64,000 nt of DNA from positions 620,001-684,000 of the forward strand of contig CAKZQQ010000005.1 in the NCBI GenBank assembly GCA_937141405.1. The letters are read 5' to 3'. This document shows, one piece after another, positions 34,679-44,318 of this stretch (position 1 is the first letter of the stretch; every line of letters starts with the position of its first letter). The notes below the pieces were generated by a model. The model was not told the origin of the DNA and did no database searches. It worked only from the letters and a program-made list of their open reading frames with translations. A program made the position numbers and the translations under genes. The stretch is from an uncultured Campylobacterota bacterium. GTDB taxonomy: Bacteria; Campylobacterota; Campylobacteria; Campylobacterales; Sulfurovaceae.

Positions 34679-34699
34679 TAGCATTAACCCAAGAAAGGA

Positions 34700-35053
34700 T
34701 TAACCGACTGTGATAAATGGATTGGCAAAAAGTGCAATAAATGCCAATACGAGTGTATAGATAACTTGTGCTTCGATCATCGCAATAGCGATAAACATTG
34801 TTGTCATCAATTTACTACCAAGTCCCGGATTTCTTGCAGTTCCTGCAATCGTTGCAGCAGCAGTATTACCCATACCTATAGCACCACCAAGTGCAGCAAT
34901 ACCAACACCTATAACAGCTGCAAGTATAGAGTATGCGGCAATCATCGTACCATTAGCATCTGCATCAACAGCTATTGTTGTTATTTTTGCAACTTCTTCT
35001 TCACCAAATGCAAGAGCACCTAAGGCTAAGAAAGCTAAGAAAAGTTTTTTCAT
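34700..35053 (-). CDS. atpE: F1Fo ATP synthase subunit c
   Basis: This is the proton-binding ring subunit. The 117-residue protein has an N-terminal hydrophobic leader (MKKLFLAFLALGALAFG), then two transmembrane helices, the polar loop ARNPG, and the ion-binding Glu in AMIEAQVIYTLV. The Na-type signature residues after the Glu (S/T) are absent, so proton coupling is likely. The leader-like extension is typical of Campylobacterota. The gene stands apart from the other atp genes, also typical of this phylum. Confidence 0.94.
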   Translation of the reverse strand: MKKLFLAFLALGALAFGEEEVAKITTIAVDADANGTMIAAYSILAAVIGVGIAALGGAIGMGNTAAATIAGTARNPGLGSKLMTTMFIAIAMIEAQVIYTLVLAFIALFANPFITVG

Positions 35054-35176
35054 CGTTAATCCTTTTTTTGAGTTTTAAGTCTTATGACTACCCTTAAAGA
35101 TCCGTTCGGCTTGCGTATCCCTACTTATCATCTTTTAAAAGTGCGAAATTATACCCAAAAATGGTTTAAAGATATT

Positions 35177-37372
35177 TTATGAAACAAACTCTACGGTTGC
35201 TAATTCTACTTTTTTACCTTTTTGCTCTAACACAACAACCTCTATAGGGTCACCCTCGGTGTAGAGTGATCTGAGATTATCTACTCTCTCTTTTGATATC
35301 TTTGAGATATGCAAAAGCGCATCAAAGCCATCAGGCATCTCTACAAAAACTCCAAAATCAACTATCTTTTTAATCTTCCCATGATAATGACCGCCTATCT
35401 CATATATGAGGGGCTCCTTGGTCTCTTTATTTGCAATATTTTGTATATGCTCTTTTGCCTCTTGTATCTTTTTCTTATCATCACCGACAAGTTTAACATC
35501 ACCTTTATCTCTATCAATATCTATACTTACTTCAAATCGCTCTATGATATCTCTGATAGTCGCACCTGCTTTGCCAATGATATCAACAATTTTACTCGGG
35601 TGTACACTAAAAAACTCTACCGAAGGGAGCGCACCGCTTGGTTGGATAGCCATACTTGCCTGCTCCATGATAGAGAGTATATGCTCTTTGCCTATCTTGG
35701 CTTGGTTGAGTGTCTCTTTGAGTATCTTGAGTGAAGCGCCCGGAATCTTGATATCCATCTGCAAAGCACTAATACCTTCATGTGAACCTGCGATTTTAAA
35801 ATCCATATCCCCATCATGATCTTCAAGCCCCATGATATCTGTAAGTATGGCATATCTATCTTCACTCTCATACACTAACCCCATCGCAATGCCTGCAACC
35901 AACGATTCGCTTTGAATATCGGCTGCCTTAAGCGCTAATGAACCGCCACAAACCGTTGCCATAGAAGATGAACCATTGCTCTCTAGTATCTCAGAGACAA
36001 GTCTAATGGTGCCATCAATCTCATAACCTAACATAGGCTCTAGTGCCCTTTTTGCTAAATTGCCATGCCCCAACTCTCTCCTGCCTACGGGACCTATGGG
36101 TTTAGCTTCACCAACGCTAAATGCCGGAAAGTTATAGTGCACCATAAACTGCTCTTGTCTTGGAGATTTATCAGTGATATATTCATACATCTGTGCATCT
36201 TTTTTGTCTCCCAATGTAACAGTCGCAAGTGCTTGCGTCTCACCGCGCGTGAAGAGACATGAGCCATGCACACTTGGAAGAATATTGGTCTCTATGTCGA
36301 TAACTCGCACCTCATCATAAGCTCTCCCGTCAGCCCTTATCTTGTCATCTAAAACGATAGAACGAGAGAGATCCCTTTTGAGTGAATAAAGAGCACGAGA
36401 AAGTACCTCTTTCTCTACTGCTTTATCACTACTTGAGAGATCTTCAAGTATTGTATTTCTGAGCTCCTTGAGTGCCATACTTCGCTCACTCTTTGACATA
36501 TGAGCAATGGCATTTTTAAGCTCATCATGATAGTTTTTATCTATATGCTCATAGAGCTCTTTATCTATATCATGGGTATCAAGAGAAAGATTTAAAAGAG
36601 GTTTTTTAAATTTGATAAAGAGAGTCTCATAAGCATGTGAAGAATTTTTGATCGCTTCACTTGCCTTTTCTATATAGGATATCAACATATCCTCAGAGAC
36701 GACATTACTACAGTTTCTCATAAGAGCTTTGGTTGAAACCCCGGGATCAACAACGCTCATCTCACTAATCACCGGAATATCCATAGAGGCGATAGAGCGC
36801 ATCTCAATCATCATCACGTCTTCTTTGCTTCCTACAACTAAAAGGTCTAGTGTTGATTTTTTTTCAAAAAGGTCATACGATGGATTTATGATAAGTTCAT
36901 CATCTATGTTTGCAAGTCTCACTCCGGAAACCAAACCATCAATAGGAAGATTAGAGGTTTTGAGTGCAGCGCTTGCCGCATGCAGGGCAGCGATTTGCAT
37001 ATCAACTTCACTATCAGCACTGACAACCATGATAGTTATCGTAATAGGATAGGAAAAACCTTTTGGAAATAGCGGTCTTAAAGATCTATCTATGATGCGC
37101 GATGTCAATGTCTCAAAATCACTTGGTTTTGCCTCTCTTTTTATGAACCCGCCGGGTATCTTAGAACCTGCATATGCTTTCTCTATATACTGTACCGTAA
37201 GAGGTAAAAAATCCTCTTCAACAGCTTTTTCATCTACGGCAACAACGGCTAACAATACCGCTTTTTTCTGTTTATACCATACGCTCCCACTCGCTTGTTT
37301 TGCAATTTTATTAAATGTGTAACTCTCTTCCAAATTGTTTTCAAATATATCAATACTCTCTATTTTTGCCAA
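35177..37372 (-). CDS. pnp: polynucleotide phosphorylase
   Basis: This 3'-5' phosphorolytic exoribonuclease of the degradosome is 731 residues long. The two RNase PH domains are seen at FNKIAKQASGSVWYKQKKAV and VHGSCLFTRGETQALATVTL, with the catalytic acidic motif DHDGDMDFKIAGS in the second. C-terminal KH (KIVDIIGKAGATIRDIIERF) and S1 (YHGKIKKIVDFGVFVEMPDG) domains complete it. It lies 60 bp after the J-domain gene in the purD-lptD operon direction. Confidence 0.96.
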   Translation of the reverse strand: MAKIESIDIFENNLEESYTFNKIAKQASGSVWYKQKKAVLLAVVAVDEKAVEEDFLPLTVQYIEKAYAGSKIPGGFIKREAKPSDFETLTSRIIDRSLRPLFPKGFSYPITITIMVVSADSEVDMQIAALHAASAALKTSNLPIDGLVSGVRLANIDDELIINPSYDLFEKKSTLDLLVVGSKEDVMMIEMRSIASMDIPVISEMSVVDPGVSTKALMRNCSNVVSEDMLISYIEKASEAIKNSSHAYETLFIKFKKPLLNLSLDTHDIDKELYEHIDKNYHDELKNAIAHMSKSERSMALKELRNTILEDLSSSDKAVEKEVLSRALYSLKRDLSRSIVLDDKIRADGRAYDEVRVIDIETNILPSVHGSCLFTRGETQALATVTLGDKKDAQMYEYITDKSPRQEQFMVHYNFPAFSVGEAKPIGPVGRRELGHGNLAKRALEPMLGYEIDGTIRLVSEILESNGSSSMATVCGGSLALKAADIQSESLVAGIAMGLVYESEDRYAILTDIMGLEDHDGDMDFKIAGSHEGISALQMDIKIPGASLKILKETLNQAKIGKEHILSIMEQASMAIQPSGALPSVEFFSVHPSKIVDIIGKAGATIRDIIERFEVSIDIDRDKGDVKLVGDDKKKIQEAKEHIQNIANKETKEPLIYEIGGHYHGKIKKIVDFGVFVEMPDGFDALLHISKISKERVDNLRSLYTEGDPIEVVVLEQKGKKVELATVEFVS

Positions 37373-37431
37373 AATGGCTCCTTTTTATTTTCTTTTATAA
37401 TTGTACCTAAAAGGAGTGCAAGAAACGCTTT

Positions 37432-37701
37432 TCAAGGTCTAAATTTCTCCGTGTGTGTGTCGCTAGGAGCGTGAATATCTATCTCTTTATCATCAAATGT
37501 GTATCGAAATGAGTCGATATACTCCATAAGTACTTCATAAGCCTCATTGATCTGTGCCATCTGCTGCTCATCACCACCCTTATCGGGATGTAATTCTCTT
37601 GCTAAATGCCTATATCGTTTTTTAATATCTTCTCTTGTTATAAGCTTTGGAAGCGAGAGTCTCTCAAGTGCTATCTCAAGCTTCTTTTTTAACTGTTTCA
37701 T
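37432..37701 (-). CDS. small J-domain protein
   Basis: The 89-residue protein is essentially one J domain: TREDIKKRYRHLARELHPDK followed by GGDEQQMAQINEAYEVLM, with the HPD motif needed to stimulate DnaK ATPase. No zinc or C-terminal substrate domain is present. It overlaps the lptD stop by 4 bp (ATGA), so it is coupled to an outer-membrane LPS assembly gene, which hints at a dedicated co-chaperone role. Confidence 0.88.
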   Translation of the reverse strand: MKQLKKKLEIALERLSLPKLITREDIKKRYRHLARELHPDKGGDEQQMAQINEAYEVLMEYIDSFRYTFDDKEIDIHAPSDTHTEKFRP

Positions 37702-39779
37702 CGAAAAAGATCACCTGTTCCCACTGTTGCAAACGGTTTGAAGTTCAATTGAAAATAGAATGTTGTGCTATCGATATAAGAGGCTCCACTACTTTTGAGC
37801 ACAGGTGTTGTGTTTTGTGCCAATCCTGCACTAAAGCCAAAACAATCTTTTTGATATCTTGCGCCAAATCTCCATTGCGTTGATTGCCCCTCATCAAAAT
37901 TGTAGCTCACGCCTGCATAGCCACTCCATCTTGGAGAAAAATCATATCTTAAATTTGTATTGATGCTATTTGCAATTGCAACTTCAATATCATCTTCAAA
38001 GAACTCTTTTTTATAGGTGTGAGAAAGGCTTAAAAGGTAGTTATCCCCAATCCAGCTTGCTCTATGTGCCATAGATTTTATTTTACCCACATCATAATCA
38101 TAGGCAATATCTTGATAAATACTCCAACCATCTCCGTAATATCCCATTTCATTACTTATATCACCTTTGGAATTTGCTCTATCAACATAAAAATTTTGCG
38201 AAAAACGATCAAAAAATTTAAGCTTCATCTCCTTATTATAAAAATATTGAGCAAAATCAAACTTTATACTCTCCTCGGGAAGTCCAACAGAGAAGAGCTT
38301 TCTCTTCTCTTCTGTGAGCTCATTAAAGTCGATAGGATCTTCTATTTCACTTCCCGGCAATATATAAGAGATGGATGGATGGACTACATGCACAAAACTA
38401 TCATACTCCTTGACAAGGTCACTAAAGATTTTTATATTGTGTACCGTGCTAAAATATTCAAAATTACTCTTTCCATCATCATACTCTTTGAAAAAAAGTT
38501 TTGTGTAATAGAGGTCTTCGCTGAGTGATACCTTTAAAAAATCATCAAAAAGTGCAAAAGAGTATTCAAAAGGAATCGCAATCTCATTTCTTTTGGTCCA
38601 AATACCCTCTTTTCTGTAAAGATTTGTAAATTGAAAGTCGGCACTATAGGTAAGGTTATTAAAGATAATCGGCTTGAGATATTTATGAAGCTGAAAAGAG
38701 GGCAATATCTGCAATGTAGAGCTATTGCTTGTCTCTCTTGTGTCGATGAAATATTTTGCATTCAATCCTGCATAGTAGTCATCATCGTGTAAAAAATAGT
38801 TAAGTCTACTCTCTTGGAGCGGCGTAAGTCCAAAGTGTGTCAATGTATTTTTTTGAAGATTGAGCGCATCAATATCATTGAGATAGGTCACATTGGCATA
38901 GAGTCCTTCTGTGTAGTCAAGATTGAGCCACTGCTTTACAAAGTTGCTTGATTCATAAAGAAACTCGAAAGAGTAGTGATCTCTGTTTTCTAAACTCTGA
39001 TCCTCTTGAAATGACCGGGAATCTTTAAAATAGCTCGTCCTTATCTGTCCACTCGAGTACTTTGAGTCAACAAATCTAAAAGTACTATACCCGCCAAAAC
39101 CTCTTGTTGTTCTGATTTGCGGGTTAAACTCTATATCCATATTTGGAGCAATAGCCCAAAATATTGGTTGCTCATAAAAAAACCCTTCATCACTACTGTA
39201 ACCAAAATAGGGAAAGAGAGCTCCGCTTCTTCGCTCATTATTTGTTGAAAACGCAAGGTATGGAAAATAAAAAACAGGCACATCCCACATATAGAACTTT
39301 GCGCCATAGAGTTTCATATACTCTTCTTTGCTATCAAAATTGGAACTATCAAAACTTATTCTCCACAGAGGAGATCTCAGTGCACAGCTCGAAAGTATAG
39401 AATTGCCTATCTTGTAAATATCTTTTGTTTTATTTGCATCATCTGCATAAAGCCAAATATCACTTTGTGTTGTTAAAAAAAGCTTATCAAACTGCGTGTT
39501 GTCACTATTGGTATCGATCGTAACCTGCTCGGAGCACTCTTTCGTTCCCTCGTAGCCAACCGATTCGATATTGCCATAAAGGTTAAGTATATTGGTCGCT
39601 CTATTGAAGATTGCCTTATCTGATCCCAAAAGTGCATCCTCATAATGAACCATGACTCCATTCCCTGCCTCTACAACATTCTGCGTCGCATTGACATCCG
39701 TACTAAGAAGTTGCATCTTCTCATCTTGAGCATGAAGCAAGAGAGAGGATAAGAGAGCTGAGAGTATGATTTTACGCAT
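37698..39779 (-). CDS. lptD: LPS-assembly outer-membrane protein LptD
   Basis: The 693-residue protein has signal peptide MRKIILSALLSSLLLHAQ, a periplasmic jellyroll (VVEAGNGVMVHYEDALLGSD ... ILNLYGNIE), and a long beta-barrel with alternating aromatic strands, including the VPVFYFPYLAF motif typical of LptD. With LptE it inserts LPS in the outer leaflet. It overlaps the RDD gene by 8 bp and the J-domain gene by 4 bp. Confidence 0.92.
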   Translation of the reverse strand: MRKIILSALLSSLLLHAQDEKMQLLSTDVNATQNVVEAGNGVMVHYEDALLGSDKAIFNRATNILNLYGNIESVGYEGTKECSEQVTIDTNSDNTQFDKLFLTTQSDIWLYADDANKTKDIYKIGNSILSSCALRSPLWRISFDSSNFDSKEEYMKLYGAKFYMWDVPVFYFPYLAFSTNNERRSGALFPYFGYSSDEGFFYEQPIFWAIAPNMDIEFNPQIRTTRGFGGYSTFRFVDSKYSSGQIRTSYFKDSRSFQEDQSLENRDHYSFEFLYESSNFVKQWLNLDYTEGLYANVTYLNDIDALNLQKNTLTHFGLTPLQESRLNYFLHDDDYYAGLNAKYFIDTRETSNSSTLQILPSFQLHKYLKPIIFNNLTYSADFQFTNLYRKEGIWTKRNEIAIPFEYSFALFDDFLKVSLSEDLYYTKLFFKEYDDGKSNFEYFSTVHNIKIFSDLVKEYDSFVHVVHPSISYILPGSEIEDPIDFNELTEEKRKLFSVGLPEESIKFDFAQYFYNKEMKLKFFDRFSQNFYVDRANSKGDISNEMGYYGDGWSIYQDIAYDYDVGKIKSMAHRASWIGDNYLLSLSHTYKKEFFEDDIEVAIANSINTNLRYDFSPRWSGYAGVSYNFDEGQSTQWRFGARYQKDCFGFSAGLAQNTTPVLKSSGASYIDSTTFYFQLNFKPFATVGTGDLFR

Positions 39780-40185
39780 CGATGACTATCGCTCCTGCAA
39801 TTTTATCGTGGAGCGTCTGCACTTTTGGACTAAAAAATGCCAAAATAAAGCCGATATAGAAAATGACTTCACTAAAGATTCTAACAACAGCTCGTAGTAG
39901 TGATCGAACAAAATTCAAATTTGTCCCATCCTCCTCACTAACAACTCTTATCTTCATGATATATTTGCCAACTGTCATACCGTTATTCCACACTAGAAAA
40001 GCATGATATGCTATCTTAAGAAGTGTTATCGGGATAAACACTTGTTGCATAAATAGCATAATCGCCTCAGGAGTAGTCAGTGTCATTATCTGCTCATAAA
40101 AGATTGCAAAAATCAAAAAAGAGATAACAATATCATCAATCACAAAAGCCCCCATTCTCTTTTGTGTTGAGGCAATATTTTGCAT
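39772..40185 (-). CDS. RDD-family membrane protein
   Basis: The 137-residue inner-membrane protein has the RDD signature RMGAFVIDDIVISFLIFAIF and three transmembrane segments (about 15-35, 45-65, 100-122), with NGMTVGKYIMKIRVV between. The function is unknown; some RDD proteins take part in ion exchange. It starts immediately after purD and overlaps lptD. Confidence 0.88.
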   Translation of the reverse strand: MQNIASTQKRMGAFVIDDIVISFLIFAIFYEQIMTLTTPEAIMLFMQQVFIPITLLKIAYHAFLVWNNGMTVGKYIMKIRVVSEEDGTNLNFVRSLLRAVVRIFSEVIFYIGFILAFFSPKVQTLHDKIAGAIVIDA

Positions 40186-41454
40186 CTACTCTCCTAGTGC
40201 CTGATAGGCGATATCGCTTCTGCACTGCTTCCCGGCAAAGTGTACTTGACCGCAAAGCATATAGGCACGATCTCGTGCCTCTTTGATGCTCTCTCCTATA
40301 CCGACACAAACCAAAACTCTTCCGCCTGTAGCATAGAGCTTTCCATCCTCTTTTGCAACACCTGCAAATGATATATGTGCATTGGATTTGATATCATTAT
40401 GGACGATGTCATCGATGATTATCTCACTTTTTGGTGAACTTTTATAAGGGTAATCTTTACTTGCCATGACAACACCGACTGCAAACTTATCTTCTATCTC
40501 AATCTTAAGTGATCCAAGATCACCTGTTGCTGCTTTATAAAAAAGATCAAAAGGGTTTTTAAGCAACGGCATGATCTCTTCGCACTCCGGATCACCAAAA
40601 CGGACATTGTACTCTAAGATCAAAGGCTCGCCGTCAACAACCATCACTCCCATAAAAAGGACGCCATTGAAGGGCATACCCTCTTCTATCATCCCTTGAA
40701 GCGTTGGTTCCACAACTCTCTCTTTAAGTTTTTTATAGATACTCTCATTTACAAGAGGGGTTGGCACATATGCTCCCATACCTCCCGTATTTGGTCCCTC
40801 ATCATTGTCCAATAATCTTTTGTGATCTTGAGCAGCAGGAAGTAAAACATAATCTTTGCCGTCACAAATAGCAAAAACCGAAAGCTCATAACCATCTAAA
40901 AATTCTTCGATGATAACTTTTTTACCTGCATCACCAAAAGAGTTTCCGCTGAGCATCTCTTTTGTCGCCTCTTTTGCCTCATCTACATTTGCTGCTATGA
41001 TGACACCCTTACCGCCACACAGTCCATCTGCTTTGACAACAATAGGCGCACTAAGTGTTTCGATAAATTCACTTGCTACATCAAGCGAGGTAGTCTCTAT
41101 ATATCTTGCCGTCGGGATATTATGACGTGCAAGAAAATTTTTCATAAAGACTTTTGATCCCTCTAACTGCGCAGCCTCTGCGCTTGGGCCAAATATATTG
41201 AGCCCCTCTGCTTTAAATATATCGACAATGCCTGTAACAAGAGGTGCCTCAGGACCAACGATAGTAAGCGCAATATCATGCTCTTTCGCCCAAATTGCAA
41301 GCTCATTATGCTCTACTAATGGGACATTTTCTCCGATATCATCAGTCGCACCGTTTCCCGGGGCAAAATATATCTTTGAGACTTTTACATCTCTTTTGAG
41401 CGCTAAACCTATGGAGTATTCTCGCCCGCCGCTTCCAATTATCAATACATTCAT
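40186..41454 (-). CDS. purD: phosphoribosylamine-glycine ligase
   Basis: The second step of purine synthesis: ATP-grasp ligation of glycine to phosphoribosylamine. At 422 residues it is full length, with [20 protein letters not shown] at the N-terminus, [20 protein letters not shown], the ATP-grasp region [14 protein letters not shown], and [20 protein letters not shown]. It heads the purD-rdd-lptD-J-pnp run and is preceded by a predicted 6S RNA, an arrangement I recall for epsilonproteobacteria. Confidence 0.96.
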   Translation of the reverse strand: MNVLIIGSGGREYSIGLALKRDVKVSKIYFAPGNGATDDIGENVPLVEHNELAIWAKEHDIALTIVGPEAPLVTGIVDIFKAEGLNIFGPSAEAAQLEGSKVFMKNFLARHNIPTARYIETTSLDVASEFIETLSAPIVVKADGLCGGKGVIIAANVDEAKEATKEMLSGNSFGDAGKKVIIEEFLDGYELSVFAICDGKDYVLLPAAQDHKRLLDNDEGPNTGGMGAYVPTPLVNESIYKKLKERVVEPTLQGMIEEGMPFNGVLFMGVMVVDGEPLILEYNVRFGDPECEEIMPLLKNPFDLFYKAATGDLGSLKIEIEDKFAVGVVMASKDYPYKSSPKSEIIIDDIVHNDIKSNAHISFAGVAKEDGKLYATGGRVLVCVGIGESIKEARDRAYMLCGQVHFAGKQCRSDIAYQALGE

Positions 41455-41514
41455 ATTTTCTTTATCCTCTTGAAATTAACTTTAAAACTACACAAAAAAT
41501 CTGTACTTCTAAAG

Positions 41515-41728
41515 CTATTTGCCCCAAGCGACCGTTCTGTAAAGAAGTCAGCCCAAAAAAAGCCAACGATGCAGGAGAGAGAGAATCTTTAGGAGTTAAT
41601 TCTAAGCTTACGCTTCAATCAAAAAAACTACACACCAACCTCTACTAGTCCCGCCAGATATCAATGTTGGACCCTATAAAAAACAGTTATCGAATCGCTC
41701 AGGTTACATAAAGTTGTCTAAAACAACT
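41515..41728 (-). ncRNA. ssrS: probable 6S RNA
   Basis: The 303-bp spacer before purD encodes a long imperfect rod. The closing stem is CCTGAGCGA (41695-41703, minus strand) with TCGCTTGGG (41523-41531), 9 bp including wobble. Inner pairs follow, such as CCAAC/GTTGG around a large central bubble, and a GTAA-capped apical hairpin (AAGC/GCTT). This is the 6S architecture that mimics open promoter DNA and binds sigma-70 RNA polymerase. The 5' leader has an extra AGTTGT/ACAACT hairpin. Location upstream of purD supports the call. Ends are approximate. Confidence 0.65.
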
Positions 41729-41733
41729 AATCT

Positions 41734-41739
41734 ATTATA
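41734..41739 (-). promoter_or_regulatory. -10 box of the predicted 6S RNA
   Basis: TATAAT on the minus strand lies six bases before the predicted RNA start near 41728. The -35 region is AT-rich without a clear match. Confidence 0.5.
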
Positions 41740-41757
41740 ACTTATTAGCAATTATAT

Positions 41758-42393
41758 CTAGCTATTTTTTTCTAAATTTTGCGCCTCTTTTATGCATACA
41801 TCTATAAGGGGCTTTTGTGATATCACACAATGGACACTCTTTGGAAGCGCGTTCGCGGTTACTCTGCCTATAGCTACTGCTCTATAGCTATCATCCCACT
41901 CAAAATTATCAAAAAAGCACTTGACTGTTGAGGGAGAGGTAAAGATGATAACACTTCCTTTGGGAGGTTTCTTTTTTGTATCATAATGAACACACTGCGT
42001 CTCATATATGATCTGCTCATTGATTGTGACACCAAGAGTTTGCAATTGTGATCGTATATCCGTTGCTACTACCTTTGGTCTTAAGAAGAGTATTTTAAGA
42101 TGCGAGAAGTTTTGAGTAATATCTTGCACTAAAGACTCTCCATACCCTTTGGAGCTAAAAAGTACACTTCCGCCAAGCTCTTTAATCTTCTGTGTTGTCG
42201 CCTCGCCTATGGATATGACCGGATACTCTCTCCAACGCTTATCTAAAGAATGAACCATATCGACACAATTTTTAGAAGTAAAAAGAAGTGTGTCGCATAT
42301 GCCAAAATCTACACTCTTTGCAACCTTTACGCTTTTTATTATAGGCAGTGAGGCAATCCCCTCTTTTTTTGTTTGAGAGAGTAGATATATCAA
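41758..42393 (-). CDS. hemD: uroporphyrinogen-III synthase
   Basis: HemD cyclises hydroxymethylbilane for haem and sirohaem. Sequence conservation is low in this family, but the 211-residue protein has its two-lobed pattern: DTLLFTSKNCVDMV with PVISIGEATTQKIKELGG in lobe one, and IFTSPSTVKCFFDNF with YRAVAIGRVTANALP in lobe two. The ATG overlaps the upstream cation-efflux stop by 4 bp. Confidence 0.88.
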   Translation of the reverse strand: MIYLLSQTKKEGIASLPIIKSVKVAKSVDFGICDTLLFTSKNCVDMVHSLDKRWREYPVISIGEATTQKIKELGGSVLFSSKGYGESLVQDITQNFSHLKILFLRPKVVATDIRSQLQTLGVTINEQIIYETQCVHYDTKKKPPKGSVIIFTSPSTVKCFFDNFEWDDSYRAVAIGRVTANALPKSVHCVISQKPLIDVCIKEAQNLEKNS

Positions 42394-43295
42394 TTGTGAT
42401 CACCTACATTATAAACTTCATCATTGATATCCTCATCATCATAAGGATCAAAATGTGGCGTAATAATCCATCGCTTATTTGAATCAATCTTCGATATCTC
42501 CTCTTCTATCTGTTCAGCTATTCTGTGCGCATCCAATAGAAGCATATCGGGCTCTAAAACTATATGAAACTCAATAAAGTTCGAACTCCCGTCAGTTCTT
42601 GTCTTAAGCCAATGAAAACTATTAACTCTCGGATGTGATGAGATAATCTTTGATATCGTATCAATCTGCTCTTGGGGGAGTGCATGATCAAGAAGTATCT
42701 TAATCCCCTCTATGATAATACCCACGGCTGAATAGATGATATAGATACCGATAGCGAAACCAAAGATAGCATCGATGATATCATAGCCGCTCAACCAAAC
42801 AAGCAATAGGGAAAGAAGTATCACTCCATTGCTCCAAAGGTCTGTCTGATAATGCAATGCATCAGATTTTATGACTAGATTATCTGTTTTTTTAGCCACA
42901 GAAAGAAGATAGCGCACAAGCAAGAAAGTCACTATAATAGAAAATATCATGACATAGATTGATGGCAAAAGCAGATGTGTCTCTCCCGAAGTGAGTGCTT
43001 TTTCAAACGCTTTATAGATGATAAATACACCTGAAAGAGCGATGATAGTCCCCTCGATAACGGCAGCTATAGCTTGTATCTTTCCTTTGCCGTACTGAAA
43101 AGTCTTTGTTGGATCCTCTTCGGATTTTTTAATCGCAAAAAAGTTAAATATCGATATAGCAAAATCGAGTATTGAATCGATTGCTGAAGCAAGTACGGCA
43201 ACCGAACCGCTAACGATTCCAACAACCAACTTTGCAACGACCAAAACGAGAGCTATGCCACTTGCAACAATCGTGGCTCTTTTCTGCGGAGACAT
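42390..43295 (-). CDS. cation diffusion facilitator (FieF/MamM-like)
   Basis: The 301-residue inner-membrane exporter of divalent metal (Zn/Fe) by proton antiport has six transmembrane helices. The metal site is visible as D40/D44 (AIDSILDF) in helix 2 and the HYQTD motif in helix 5. A cytosolic C-terminal domain follows (HPRVNSFHWLKTR ... FIEFHIVLEPDMLLLDAHRI). The acidic/His tail may also bind metal. It is the middle gene of patatin / CDF / hemD. Confidence 0.92.
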   Translation of the reverse strand: MSPQKRATIVASGIALVLVVAKLVVGIVSGSVAVLASAIDSILDFAISIFNFFAIKKSEEDPTKTFQYGKGKIQAIAAVIEGTIIALSGVFIIYKAFEKALTSGETHLLLPSIYVMIFSIIVTFLLVRYLLSVAKKTDNLVIKSDALHYQTDLWSNGVILLSLLLVWLSGYDIIDAIFGFAIGIYIIYSAVGIIIEGIKILLDHALPQEQIDTISKIISSHPRVNSFHWLKTRTDGSSNFIEFHIVLEPDMLLLDAHRIAEQIEEEISKIDSNKRWIITPHFDPYDDEDINDEVYNVGDHN

Positions 43296-43337
43296 AGATA
43301 TCCTTATCTAAAAAGTATCAAAAATTGTATCACATTT

Positions 43338-44087
43338 TTATAAATCTTGCGATGCAAAAACTCTTTTTACATCTTCATAGCCAAGCGCAAAGAGTGCATC
43401 TGCTTCTGAGAGAGAAAAGAGCGAATAATCCCTTAATTTTGGAGATGCAATAACAATATCACACATATTTTCGCTTTGAGTGACTGCCGAAAATGCGCTC
43501 AAGAAAGCGATGCGTTTAGCAATCGATAAAAACCCGCTTTGATGATAGTCTCGCTCAATAGGATGGAGATTAACCCCTACGATTTTAAAAGGAAGATTTG
43601 TAAGCGGTTCAACAACAAGATTATTGGCAAACCCACCATCGGCAAAAAAAACATCGTCGTGTAAAACCGGCTTAAATACAGGGGTAAGTGCACCCGAAGC
43701 TAGACAAATCTCTTTTAAATCACCCTTGTCGAAAATGAAGCTTTTTGCGTGCGTTATATCAAAAACAGATATCCATAGAGGGATTGGAAGCTCTTCAATC
43801 TTTTTTTTCGGGATAAGCTTTTTAAAAACATCAGCATGATAATCGACATCGAAGAGTGAACCACGAAACCAATTGAAAGAGAAAACATCCTTAAACTCTT
43901 GTGATTTAAATATCTCAAGCTGCCTCTTTGGCTTGACTCCCGATGCATAACTTGCAGCAATAATAGCCCCGATAGAGACTCCACAGAGGGCTTTTATCTC
44001 AATATGCATCTCATCAAGACCGTGTAACACGCCTAAATGATACGCACCTCTTGCTGCGCCGCCGGATAGAGAGAGGGATATTTGCAT
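43338..44087 (-). CDS. patatin-like phospholipase
   Basis: The 249-residue serine acyl hydrolase has the oxyanion motif SGGAARG (8-14), nucleophile S38 in GVSIG, and the catalytic Asp D150 in ADGGF, all in the family order. It has no signal peptide, so it is cytosolic (RssA/YlbK type). The substrate lipid is unknown. The leader holds TATAAT near 44177 on the minus strand. Confidence 0.9.
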   Translation of the reverse strand: MQISLSLSGGAARGAYHLGVLHGLDEMHIEIKALCGVSIGAIIAASYASGVKPKRQLEIFKSQEFKDVFSFNWFRGSLFDVDYHADVFKKLIPKKKIEELPIPLWISVFDITHAKSFIFDKGDLKEICLASGALTPVFKPVLHDDVFFADGGFANNLVVEPLTNLPFKIVGVNLHPIERDYHQSGFLSIAKRIAFLSAFSAVTQSENMCDIVIASPKLRDYSLFSLSEADALFALGYEDVKRVFASQDL

Positions 44088-44285
44088 TCCATTGCTCCTT
44101 TTGCTAATAAATAACTTTGAGCTCGCCCCCTCTATGCTCTATATCGTACTTGCAATCCCCAACCCAATCTGTACAATTATAATACTTAACACCTTTGAAA
44201 TCCTTAGATTTTTTTTATATATTTTGCAGATACATATCAAGCATGTAGGAGAGGGATATCTATTTCATAAGATGGTACTCAAACA

Positions 44286-44318
44286 AAAAAGCTACAAATT
44301 ATTACCGAGTAGCTTTTT
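44286..44318 (-). terminator. intrinsic terminator of dsbD
   Basis: AAAAAGCTAC (44286-44295) and GTAGCTTTTT (44309-44318) form a perfect 10-bp stem whose minus-strand 3' arm ends in T6. It overlaps the dsbD stop codon. The remaining spacer up to the patatin gene has no gene. Confidence 0.8.

Noticed and set aside
41455-41757. Glycine or purine riboswitch before purD
   Set aside because: A GGAGAGAGAG-like string is present on the plus strand only, without the conserved glycine aptamer core; the rod-like fold on the minus strand fits 6S RNA better.
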